In this document: positions 1 through 6,795 of the stretch, one piece after another
Position numbering within the stretch: position 1 is the stretch's first letter
Layout of the letters: every line of letters begins with the position of its first letter
NCBI GenBank assembly: GCA_030591305.1
Contig: JAUVBI010000116.1
Location: forward strand, 1-9,508
Direction of reading: 5' to 3'
DNA: 9,508 bases
DNA from: Pseudomonadota bacterium
Lineage (GTDB): Bacteria > Pseudomonadota > Gammaproteobacteria > Pseudomonadales > Halieaceae
Position numbers and translations under genes: made by a program
The notes under the pieces: generated by a model
What the model saw: only the letters and a program-made list of their open reading frames with translations
What the model was told of the DNA's origin: nothing
The model's database searches: none

Positions 1-1080
1 ACATCAATTGGCCCCAATGACACTCTGGATATCCTGTTTACCTCGGGAACCACAGGAAAGCCCAAGGGCGTCATTACTTCTCACGGGCAAAATATCCGTG
101 TTTTCGATGTCTGGAGTTCCACCGTTGGGCTACGATCTGACGATAACTACCTGATAATTAATCCTTTTTTCCACTCCTTTGGCTACAAGGCCGGTTGGCT
201 TGCCGCTTTTATACGCGGTGCGCGAATTATACCTGTCAAAAACTTTGACCTGGATGCGGTGATGGCGCAAATCGAACGGGAGAATATCTCCATGATTCCC
301 GGCCCGCCGACCATCTACCAGTCACTGCTCGCTCATCCCCGGCGGGAAAATTACGACCTTTCCAGCTTGCGCCTGGCCGTAACAGGGGCTGCTCCTGTGC
401 CGGTGCAGTTGGTGGATGATATGCGCCAGATTCTCGGTTTTGAGGTGGTGGTTACCGCCTATGGACTCACTGAAACCTGCGGCGTAGTTTCCATTTGTCG
501 CCCCGAAGACAGTGCAGAGCGAATCTCTCACAGTTCAGGGCGGGCGATGGACGGTGTGGAGATGAAGTGTGTCGACCTGGAGGGTGTGGAGGTTGAGGTA
601 GGTGCCAAGGGTGAAATCTGCTGTCGTGGCTACAATGTGATGCGCGGCTATTTTAATAATCCACAAGAGACTGCAAAAGCGATCACCGAAGATGGCTGGC
701 TCAAAACTGGCGATATCGGCGTAATGGATGCCGATGGCTATGTTCGAATAACCGACCGCATCAAGGACATGTTTATAGTGGGTGGCTTTAATTGCTATCC
801 CGCGGAAATTGAAAATAGCTTGTGCAGCATGGCGGGCATTGCACGGGCGGCCGTGATTGGTGTTCCGGATGAGCGTCTGGGTGAAGTGGCTAAAGCCTTT
901 ATTATTGAAATGACAGATGCAAATCTGGATGAGGAGGGGGTTATTGCCTGGTCACGTGACAATATGGCGAACTACAAAGTTCCCCGTTCGGTCACCTTCC
1001 TCAGTGAGTTTCCCATGAATGCAGGGGGCAAAGTGTTGAAAGGTGAGTTGCGAGCGCTGGCGGCCAGGAGCAGTTCGTGA
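1..1080 (+). CDS. fadD3: Acyl-CoA synthetase (AMP-forming), FadD3-like, 5' partial
   Basis: This is the C-terminal 359 residues of an ANL-superfamily adenylating enzyme; the reading frame is open from base 1, so the N-terminus lies outside the window. It should activate a carboxylic acid to its CoA thioester via an acyl-AMP. Visible motifs, numbered from the first residue in the window, are the P-loop TSGTTGKPKG (14-23), YGLTET (154-159), the GDI hinge-region motif (237-239), RIKD (253-256) and the C-terminal catalytic lysine in NAGGKVLK (Lys344). The family is certain. Assignment to FadD3, which activates the steroid C/D-ring propanoate HIP, rests on the downstream ipdAB-ipdC-echA20-fadA6 genes. 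In the family about 500 residues are usual, so roughly 140 are missing. The stop codon overlaps the GTG start of the next gene, suggesting translational coupling. Another carboxylate substrate is possible but less likely in this context. Confidence 0.85.
   Translation, partial: TSIGPNDTLDILFTSGTTGKPKGVITSHGQNIRVFDVWSSTVGLRSDDNYLIINPFFHSFGYKAGWLAAFIRGARIIPVKNFDLDAVMAQIERENISMIPGPPTIYQSLLAHPRRENYDLSSLRLAVTGAAPVPVQLVDDMRQILGFEVVVTAYGLTETCGVVSICRPEDSAERISHSSGRAMDGVEMKCVDLEGVEVEVGAKGEICCRGYNVMRGYFNNPQETAKAITEDGWLKTGDIGVMDADGYVRITDRIKDMFIVGGFNCYPAEIENSLCSMAGIARAAVIGVPDERLGEVAKAFIIEMTDANLDEEGVIAWSRDNMANYKVPRSVTFLSEFPMNAGGKVLKGELRALAARSSS
1066..1070 (+). promoter_or_regulatory. Ribosome binding site supporting the GTG start at 1077
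   Basis: AGGAG lies six bases upstream of the GTG at 1077, inside the end of the acyl-CoA synthetase gene. It supports the non-ATG start that overlaps the synthetase stop codon (GTGA). Confidence 0.6.
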
Positions 1081-1580
1081 GCAAACTTAGCGCAAATTTG
1101 AAGTCGTCCTACGATCTGATATCACTGGATGAACTGGATCACGCCATCATCGATTTACTGCGCGAAGATGGTCGCTCGCCCTATCGCGCTATTGCCCGGG
1201 AGTTGGGCTTGACCGAGGCGACGGTTCGGTCGCGGGTAAAACGCCTGGAAGAGTCGGGCACCATGCGTGTGGTTGCGGTCACCGATATCGAAGCGGCGGG
1301 TTATCAAATGCTGCTGGCCATTGGTGTGCAGGTTGAAAACCGCTCCCCGTCTGACGTGGCTGTCGATCTGGCAAAGATACCTGAAATATTTTCGGTTAAC
1401 GTGGTTGTTGGCACCCACGATGTGGAAGTTTTAATGGTGGCAGAAGACCTGGATGCCCTGAACCGTTTGTTGAGTAAGTTGTTGTCGAGCATTGCGGGTA
1501 TTCGCCGGCTGACTCCGTCACTTGCCATGAATGTTTTGAAAAACCAACCTGACTGGGTGCCTTTTCATGACCAGGCGTAG
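1077..1580 (+). CDS. Lrp/AsnC-family transcriptional regulator (first of tandem pair)
   Basis: A 167-residue protein with Lrp/AsnC architecture. An N-terminal winged helix-turn-helix spans about 18-65 (LDELDHAIIDLLREDGR, then YRAIARELGLTEATVRSRVKRLEESG). A C-terminal RAM-type effector and oligomerisation domain spans about 70-155, with the G-x-x-D turn in VGTHDVEV (111-118). Length is typical of the family (about 150-170). The GTG start overlaps the upstream stop codon and has an AGGAG six bases before it. About 12 residues precede the usual start of the DNA-binding domain, a slightly long N-terminal tail. Its position inside a steroid-ring catabolic operon suggests it senses a pathway intermediate or an amino-acid-like signal and regulates this cluster; that is inference. 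The gene overlaps the next regulator by 14 bases. Confidence 0.9.
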   Translation: MSKLSANLKSSYDLISLDELDHAIIDLLREDGRSPYRAIARELGLTEATVRSRVKRLEESGTMRVVAVTDIEAAGYQMLLAIGVQVENRSPSDVAVDLAKIPEIFSVNVVVGTHDVEVLMVAEDLDALNRLLSKLLSSIAGIRRLTPSLAMNVLKNQPDWVPFHDQA

Positions 1581-2034
1581 GCTGGATGATATTGATAAAA
1601 CCATCGTAGAGTGGCTGGCGCGGGATGCGAGAATCAGCAACCGGAAAATTGCCACTGAACTGGGTGTCACAGAAGGCACGGTGCGGGCACGAATAAAACG
1701 CATGGAAGAAAAAAAACAGATTCGCATAACTGCGGTGACAAACATTGACCGCTTTCGTGATGCGGCTCTTGCTTATATCTGGATTGAAGTCGAGCGCAGT
1801 CATCAGGCGCAATCGGTTGCGGAGACTTTGTCAGCGGTACCAGAGCTGGGTTTTGTCGGCGTGATGTTGGGCCGCTCTGACGTCCTGGTGATTACCATGG
1901 TACGCAACACCGAGCATCTGGCCGAATTTATTCACAACAACATCAGCGGCGTGGAGGGTGTGCGCCGTACCGAAAGTACCCTGGGTGTCAATTTTGTAAA
2001 ACACGACTATCGCATGGCGCGGATAGTCAACTAG
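1567..2034 (+). CDS. Lrp/AsnC-family transcriptional regulator (second of tandem pair)
   Basis: A 155-residue Lrp/AsnC protein. The winged helix-turn-helix is at about 6-52 (LDDIDKTIVEWLARDARIS, then NRKIATELGVTEGTVRARIKRMEEK). The RAM domain is at about 57-148, with the G-x-x-D turn in LGRSDVLV (101-108) and GVEGVRRTEST near 128-138. The ATG lies inside the previous gene in another frame, 14 bases before that gene's stop, and no clear Shine-Dalgarno precedes it, so translation probably depends on termination of the first regulator. It is a diverged paralogue of that protein: the DNA-recognition segments are nearly the same while the effector domains differ. The ligand is unknown. It is probably co-transcribed with the ring-degradation genes that begin 22 bases downstream. 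Confidence 0.9.
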   Translation: MTRRRLDDIDKTIVEWLARDARISNRKIATELGVTEGTVRARIKRMEEKKQIRITAVTNIDRFRDAALAYIWIEVERSHQAQSVAETLSAVPELGFVGVMLGRSDVLVITMVRNTEHLAEFIHNNISGVEGVRRTESTLGVNFVKHDYRMARIVN

Positions 2035-2042
2035 AAATCGTG

Positions 2043-2047
2043 AGGAG
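2043..2047 (+). promoter_or_regulatory. Ribosome binding site deciding the ipdA start
   Basis: AGGAG lies nine bases upstream of the ATG at 2057. A TTG directly before it (2054) is in frame, but the ATG is the more probable initiator. Confidence 0.55.
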
Positions 2048-2056
2048 CACTACTTG

Positions 2057-2932
2057 ATGGACAAGCAAATGACTGCGGCAGAGGTCGTGGAACAGTTGAA
2101 AGACGGGATGACAATTGGCATTGGAGGCTGGGGCCCCAGGCGCAAACCTATGGCCCTGATTCGAGAAATTTTGCGCTCCGACCTCAAGGATCTGACTTTG
2201 GTTTCCTACGGGGGCGCTGACGTGGGTATGCTCTGTGCTGCCGATAAAGTAAAAAAAGTTGTATTCGCTTTTGTCTCGCTAGATTTTATCCCGTTGGAGC
2301 CCTACTTCCGCCAGGCGCGGCAGGGCGGTAAGTTGGAAGTAATGGAGATCGACGAGGGAATGATGTTGCTGGGGCTGCGGGCTGCAGCCTGGGGCTTGCC
2401 ATTTATTCCGACGGAAGTTGGCCTGGGAACAGACATCATTACGCAAAACCCCGACATTAAAGTAATCGATAGCCCCTACGACGATAAAGAGTGGGTAGCC
2501 ATGCCCGCCCTGCGTCTGGATGCCGCATTAATTCACGTTGATAAAGCGGATAAACGCGGCGTGTGCCAGATTGCAGGCCCGGATCACTATATGGATGATT
2601 GGTATGCGCGCGCCGCAAGTAAAACCTATGTCTCCTGTGACGAGTTGGTTGACACGGCATACTTTAAAGACCCGGCCATCGCACGCCAGGTTTTCTGGGA
2701 GCGCTCTGCGACCAGTGGTGTTGTGCACATCCCCGGTGGCGCTCATCCCTCTTCATGCAGCCCTTCCTACGGCTTCGATGTAGCGCATTTTAAGGCCTAC
2801 ACTGCGTCTGCTAAAGACGAGGGAGGCTTTCAGGGTTATTGCGATCAGTTTCTTGGCGAAACTGAGGAACAATACCAACAAAATGTGGGTGGTCTGGCGG
2901 CCATCAAATCCATCGAATTACCTATTTATTAA
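2057..2932 (+). CDS. ipdA: CoA-transferase-fold ring hydrolase, alpha subunit (IpdA)
   Basis: A 291-residue class I CoA-transferase alpha-type subunit. In actinobacteria IpdA pairs with IpdB to hydrolyse the last carbocycle (ring C) of the steroid intermediate COCHEA-CoA rather than to transfer CoA. Visible features are an N-terminal glycine-rich loop, TIGIGGWGPRRKP (19-31), and the segment MEIDEGMMLLGLRAAAWGLPF (96-116). The latter lies where family members carry the loop preceding the conserved helix; Glu98 or Glu100 is the candidate equivalent of the essential glutamate Glu105 reported for the mycobacterial enzyme, though I could not align them. Length matches the mycobacterial subunit (about 292). 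I chose the ATG at 2057 over the adjacent TTG at 2054. It is followed after 14 bases by ipdB. A conventional 3-oxoacid CoA-transferase is the alternative, made unlikely by the neighbours. Confidence 0.88.
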   Translation: MDKQMTAAEVVEQLKDGMTIGIGGWGPRRKPMALIREILRSDLKDLTLVSYGGADVGMLCAADKVKKVVFAFVSLDFIPLEPYFRQARQGGKLEVMEIDEGMMLLGLRAAAWGLPFIPTEVGLGTDIITQNPDIKVIDSPYDDKEWVAMPALRLDAALIHVDKADKRGVCQIAGPDHYMDDWYARAASKTYVSCDELVDTAYFKDPAIARQVFWERSATSGVVHIPGGAHPSSCSPSYGFDVAHFKAYTASAKDEGGFQGYCDQFLGETEEQYQQNVGGLAAIKSIELPIY

Positions 2933-2946
2933 GAAAGAGGCCCGCT

Positions 2947-3747
2947 ATGACAACAGCAACACAATACACACTGGCTGAACTTTGCATCGTCGCGGCTTCG
3001 AAGGCGTTCGAAAATGACGGTGAGGTACTGGTCACCGGTATCGGTGTTATCCCGCGATTGGCGGCGAGCCTGGCCATGAAGACCAGCAACACCGACCTGA
3101 TGATGACCGACTCGGAATCTTTTATGCTCAGTGAGCCCAATCCCATTGGCAAGCGTGCTGATGACTTCGAGCAGGCCAATGAGAGCTGGATGGGCTTTTC
3201 CCGCATCTTCGATAATCTGTGGAGTGGCAAGCGCCACGCCATGCTGGGCCCCACCCAGGTCGATAAATTTGGACAATCAAATACCTCTGCTCTGGGCGGC
3301 AGTTACCAGCAACCCAAGGTGATGATGTTGGGTGCACGGGGGTTTCCCGGCAACTCGATATCCCATCCCAACAGTTTTTTTGTGCCCAGTCATAACACCA
3401 GGGTTTTTGTCGATGGTGAGTGCGATTTTGTCTCCTCTATCGGTTACAACCCGGCGCGATTGCCAAAGGGGCATGCGCTGGCTGATGTGAAAATTGGCCT
3501 GATGATAACGGACTTGTGCGTGCTGGATTTTGGTGGGCCTGATCATCAGGTGCGACTTGTATCGTTGCATCCGGGCATTACCGCTGAGCAGGTGCAGGAA
3601 AACACAGGGTTTGATGTTCATGTGCCCGAGACGGTGCCCGTGACAACGGCACCAACCCCGGAGCAGTTGGCCATTATTACTGAGATGGATCCACACAATC
3701 AGCGCGCCTATCAGATTAAAGAAAATCCTGCCGGTGACCGCTCCTGA
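2947..3747 (+). CDS. ipdB: CoA-transferase-fold ring hydrolase, beta subunit (IpdB)
   Basis: A 266-residue class I CoA-transferase beta-type subunit, the partner of the preceding alpha subunit. Visible segments are LVTGIGVIPRLAASLA (28-43), TDSESFMLSEPNP (54-66), MLGPTQVDKFGQSNTS (99-114) with the family's GAxQVDxxGNxN-like pattern, and GARGFPGNSIS (129-139). True CoA-transferases carry the thioester-forming glutamate in an S-E-N-G-like motif. Here the corresponding stretch reads DSESFMLSEP, so the canonical Glu-Asn-Gly context is lost, consistent with a hydrolase. A purine-rich Shine-Dalgarno (AAAGAGG, 2934-2940) precedes the ATG by six bases. The product should form a heteromer with IpdA in the cytoplasm. 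The C-terminal tail past about residue 230 (many Thr and Pro, then charged) makes it a little longer than the roughly 250-residue mycobacterial subunit. Confidence 0.88.
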   Translation: MTTATQYTLAELCIVAASKAFENDGEVLVTGIGVIPRLAASLAMKTSNTDLMMTDSESFMLSEPNPIGKRADDFEQANESWMGFSRIFDNLWSGKRHAMLGPTQVDKFGQSNTSALGGSYQQPKVMMLGARGFPGNSISHPNSFFVPSHNTRVFVDGECDFVSSIGYNPARLPKGHALADVKIGLMITDLCVLDFGGPDHQVRLVSLHPGITAEQVQENTGFDVHVPETVPVTTAPTPEQLAIITEMDPHNQRAYQIKENPAGDRS

Positions 3748-3761
3748 GTTGAGAACAAACC

Positions 3762-4832
3762 ATGCTTGAAACGCGATTAACAACACTACTGGGCTGTAAA
3801 TACCCCATTGTGCAAACGGCAATGGGTTGGGTGGCAGATCCGCGACTGGTCGCGGGCAGCTGTAATGCCGGTGGTTTTGGTTTTCTCGCCGGAGCGACTA
3901 TCCCACCTGCAGAAATGGAACGGGATATCCTGCAGGTAAAGGCGCTGACCGACAAACCCTTCGGTGTGAATTTCCATATGTACCAGCCCAATGCGGCAGA
4001 TATTGTCGAACTGGTTATTGCGCATGGGGTCAGGGCGGTGAGTTATTCCCGGTCACCGGGCCCGGAGTTTATCCAGAAGCTTAAGAGTGCAGGTGTTATC
4101 TGCATGCCAACGGTAGGGTTGCCCAAGCATGCTATCAAGGCCGTGGAGCTGGGTGCCGATGTGGTAACCGTGCAGGGCGGGGAGGGCGGTGGCCATACCG
4201 GCAAGGTACCCACAACGCTGCTTATTCCACAGGTTATTGATGCGGTGGGAGACAAGGTTCCGGTAGTTGCCGCCGGTGGTTTTAAAGACGGCCGCGGCCT
4301 GGTGGCGGCCATGGCCTGGGGCGCCGATGGTATAGCCATGGGAACCCGTTTTTTGTTAACCCGGGAAAGCCCCGTGCCCGACGCAACACTACAGCGCTAT
4401 CTGGATTGTAAGAGCCCAGGGGATATTATTGTTTCCCGGGCGATGGACGGCCTGCCACAGCGCATGATTATGAATGAGTTGTTGGCGGACATGGAAAAAT
4501 CTGGCAGCTTGAAAAAACTGTTTATTGCCCTGCGCAATGGCCTGGCTTTTCGCAAGCACACCGGGGCCACCTTATTGGGCCTGCTGAAATCGGCCACTGC
4601 AATGTCCCGCGATGATGATATGACGGCCGCCCAGGCCATTATGTCGGCCAATGCGCCGATGATTATTCAAAAAGCCATGGTTGATGGTGAGCCCTCTCTC
4701 GGTGTCCTTCCAAGCGGCCAGGTGGCGGGGGTTATTGATGAATTGCTCAGCTGCGAAGAATTGATTAGCTCAATAGTTTGGGAGGCAGAGCAGTGCCTCA
4801 ATTCACTGGCCTGTCGCGCTAACGAACAATAA
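3762..4832 (+). CDS. ipdC: Nitronate-monooxygenase-fold flavoprotein (IpdC-like)
   Basis: A 356-residue TIM-barrel FMN protein of the 2-nitropropane dioxygenase/nitronate monooxygenase family. Motifs in order are PIVQTAMGWVADPRLV (15-30), GVNFHMYQP (68-76), QGGEGGGHTG (138-147) with the family's active-site histidine (His145), AAGGFKDGRGL (170-180) and GADGIAMGTRF (187-197), the last two forming the FMN phosphate site. Usual family members read EAGGH; here it is EGGGH. In actinobacterial HIP degradation the same-sized IpdC lies beside ipdAB and acts as a flavin-dependent oxidoreductase on a ring intermediate, not on nitroalkanes; the placement directly after ipdB supports that role here. The exact reaction cannot be read from sequence. 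It starts 14 bases after ipdB with only a weak GAG-type ribosome site, so coupling is likely. An enoyl reductase or a detoxifying nitronate monooxygenase are weaker alternatives. Confidence 0.85.
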   Translation: MLETRLTTLLGCKYPIVQTAMGWVADPRLVAGSCNAGGFGFLAGATIPPAEMERDILQVKALTDKPFGVNFHMYQPNAADIVELVIAHGVRAVSYSRSPGPEFIQKLKSAGVICMPTVGLPKHAIKAVELGADVVTVQGGEGGGHTGKVPTTLLIPQVIDAVGDKVPVVAAGGFKDGRGLVAAMAWGADGIAMGTRFLLTRESPVPDATLQRYLDCKSPGDIIVSRAMDGLPQRMIMNELLADMEKSGSLKKLFIALRNGLAFRKHTGATLLGLLKSATAMSRDDDMTAAQAIMSANAPMIIQKAMVDGEPSLGVLPSGQVAGVIDELLSCEELISSIVWEAEQCLNSLACRANEQ

Positions 4833-4843
4833 GGAACACGATT

Positions 4844-5599
4844 ATGTCTAAACCCTTTAAAACGAGTATCGGCAATGGTATAGCGGAGATGATCCTGGAT
4901 CATCCACCGGTAAATGCTTTTGACAGTGCGGGCTGGTTTGCTATTGCCGCAGAGATAGATGCGTTGGGTGAAAACGATGAGGTGAGAGTGATTATTATCG
5001 CCGCTTCCGGCAAGGGTTTTTGCGCCGGGGTCGATATCAAGGAGCTTGCGGCACAGCCAAATAAAATTGTGGATGTAAACAAGGGCAACTACGAGACCTT
5101 CAGGGCAATTCACCGCAATCCCAGGCCCGTCATTGTCGCCCTGCACAGTTTTGTTTTGGGTGGTGGCATTGGCATGGCGGGTGCTGCAGATATTCTTGTT
5201 GCCTCCGAGTGTACCCGCTTTGGGGTGCCTGAAATAGACCGCGGAGCGATGGGCGGCGGCGCGCATTTGCAGCGCATGTTCCCGGTACAAAAAGTACGCT
5301 ATATGTATTTTACCGGTGAATTTATCGATGCCCAGGAAGCTTATCGCCTGGGTGCGCTCGAGAGAGTTGTTCCGCTGGAAGACTTGCTGCCCACGGCGCG
5401 AGAGATCGCCGGAAAAATAGCGCAGAAATCCCCCGCCATGGTGAAGTTGGCCAAAGAGGCTTTGACTGGCATAGAAGATGGCAATCTGGAAGACAAATAC
5501 CGCTTTGAGCAGGGTTTTACCCTGGAAGCCTACACCATGGGTGACTCCCAGAAATCACGCGATGCCTTCGTTAACAAGCGCGAAGCAAGCTTCGATTGA
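4844..5599 (+). CDS. echA20: Crotonase-family ring-D hydrolase (EchA20-like)
   Basis: A 251-residue enoyl-CoA hydratase/isomerase-superfamily protein. It has the first oxyanion-hole region in ASGKGFCAGVDIKEL (54-68) and the second in HSFVLGGGIGMAGAADI (101-117), followed by FGVPEIDRGAMGGGAH (126-141). True hydratases use two glutamates, one after GGGC and one in PEI. Here the first position is Gly110 while Glu130 in PEI remains, so ordinary hydration is doubtful. In steroid degraders EchA20 hydrolyses ring D of HIEC-CoA to give COCHEA-CoA, the substrate of IpdAB; length (mycobacterial EchA20 is about 247) and gene order fit. A Shine-Dalgarno AAGGA (4831-4835) lies eight bases before the ATG, and the gap to ipdC is 11 bases. 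A different C-C hydrolase or isomerase role in the same pathway is the alternative. Confidence 0.85.
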   Translation: MSKPFKTSIGNGIAEMILDHPPVNAFDSAGWFAIAAEIDALGENDEVRVIIIAASGKGFCAGVDIKELAAQPNKIVDVNKGNYETFRAIHRNPRPVIVALHSFVLGGGIGMAGAADILVASECTRFGVPEIDRGAMGGGAHLQRMFPVQKVRYMYFTGEFIDAQEAYRLGALERVVPLEDLLPTAREIAGKIAQKSPAMVKLAKEALTGIEDGNLEDKYRFEQGFTLEAYTMGDSQKSRDAFVNKREASFD

Positions 5600-5629
5600 A
5601 AAGAGCCTAAAGAAGAGGACATAACGAGA

Positions 5630-6793
5630 ATGGATCTATCCTATACACAGGCCCAACAGGAATTCAGGCAGGAGGCACAAGGCTGGCTGGCTCACCATGT
5701 CCCCGCGCAACCCCTGGTGAGTTTTGACACGGAAGAGGGTTTTCGCCAGCACCGGGAATGGGAAGCGACATTGAACGAGGGGCGCTGGGGCATGGTGACA
5801 TGGCCTGAAGAACTGGGTGGCCGTGGTTGTGACCTCATTGAATGGTTGATTTTTGAAGAAGAGTATTACCGTGCCCGGGCACCACTGCGGGTAAACCAGA
5901 ACGGTATTTTCTTGTTGGGTCCAACACTGATGGAGTACGGTACCGAGGAACAAAAAGCTCGTATTCTGCCCAGGATGGCGAACGGCGAGGAAGTCTGGGC
6001 ACAGGGTTGGTCAGAGCCCAATGCCGGTTCCGATATGGCGGCAATCCACTCCACAGCAGTCCTGGATGGCGGTCACTACGTCATCAATGGCCAGAAAACC
6101 TGGTCGACCCGGGCGGTGTGGGCAGATTGGGTTTTTTGTATGTTTCGTACTGACCCTGATTCACAGCGCCACAGGGGGCTGACTTTCATTCTGGTGCCCC
6201 TGGATACACCGGGCATTACCGTGCGGCCCATTCCTCAGCTCAATGGGCTGCCGGGATTTGCAGAAATATTCTTTGATAACGTCAGGGTACCGGTCAGCAA
6301 TCGCCTGGGTGATGAAGGCGCTGGCTGGAGTGTGGCCATGGCCACTGCCGGCTTTGAGCGGGGCTTGATGTTGCGCTCCCCTGCACGCTTCCAGGAAACT
6401 GCCCGCAGGCTGGTCGAGCTGTATAAAGAAAATAGAGCTTCAGCAGACAGCGACCCCGCCGTGAAAGATGCGGTGTTGCGTGCCTATATGGACGCCGAAA
6501 GCTATTGCCTTTCAACTTACCAGACAGCGTGCCGCCTGACACAGGGGGGCAAGATCGGTGCCGAATCTTCAACCAATAAAATTTTCTGGTCTGAACTGGA
6601 CCAGGCTATGCACGCCACAGCGATGAGCATTTTGGGCGCCCGGGCAGAACTATTGCCTCACGCCCCTGACGCATCCGGTGTTGGTACCTGGCTGGATGGC
6701 TGGTTGTTTTCACAGTCTGGCCCCATCTATGCGGGAACCAATGAAATTCAACGCAATATTATTGCCGAAAGAATGCTGGGAATGCCGAGGTAG
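5630..6793 (+). CDS. Acyl-CoA dehydrogenase, probable catalytic subunit of a heteromeric enzyme
   Basis: A 387-residue FAD-dependent acyl-CoA dehydrogenase. The N-terminal helical domain (1-120) is followed by the beta domain with QGWSEPNAGSD (125-135) and INGQKTWST (152-160), then the C-terminal helical domain ending in GPIYAGTNEIQRNIIAERMLG (364-384). The usual catalytic glutamate of the YEGT motif is Ala368 here. A glutamate in GFERG (Glu243) occupies what looks like the alternative base position known from isovaleryl-CoA dehydrogenase and mycobacterial FadE26, so the enzyme is probably active. The next gene begins two bases downstream and encodes a shorter dehydrogenase lacking both bases, the pattern of alpha2beta2 steroid dehydrogenases. 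It likely corresponds to one subunit of IpdE1-IpdE2 or another FadE30-FadE33 type enzyme acting on a ring-derived CoA ester; which one is unresolved. AAGAGGA (5613-5619) precedes the start. Confidence 0.88.
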   Translation: MDLSYTQAQQEFRQEAQGWLAHHVPAQPLVSFDTEEGFRQHREWEATLNEGRWGMVTWPEELGGRGCDLIEWLIFEEEYYRARAPLRVNQNGIFLLGPTLMEYGTEEQKARILPRMANGEEVWAQGWSEPNAGSDMAAIHSTAVLDGGHYVINGQKTWSTRAVWADWVFCMFRTDPDSQRHRGLTFILVPLDTPGITVRPIPQLNGLPGFAEIFFDNVRVPVSNRLGDEGAGWSVAMATAGFERGLMLRSPARFQETARRLVELYKENRASADSDPAVKDAVLRAYMDAESYCLSTYQTACRLTQGGKIGAESSTNKIFWSELDQAMHATAMSILGARAELLPHAPDASGVGTWLDGWLFSQSGPIYAGTNEIQRNIIAERMLGMPR

Positions 6794-6795
6794 TC

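Noticed and set aside
3905..3937. ACCTGCAG...CTGCAGGT inverted repeat in ipdC
   Set aside because: Eight-base arms inside a well-conserved coding region; it is explained by the codons and has no supporting context.
3762..4832. Detoxifying 2-nitropropane dioxygenase
   Set aside because: The fold matches, but position between ipdB and echA20 and the EGGGH variant favour the IpdC role in ring degradation.
3277..5290. Long minus-strand open frames (for example 3277-3822 and 4667-5290)
   Set aside because: They lie opposite clearly conserved genes (ipdB, ipdC, echA20), encode no recognisable domain, and are explained as antisense shadows of the real coding frames.
5581..5594. CGAAGC-AA-GCTTCG inverted repeat at the end of echA20
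   Set aside because: Short, with a two-base loop, inside the coding sequence and without a T-run; most likely a codon-level coincidence.
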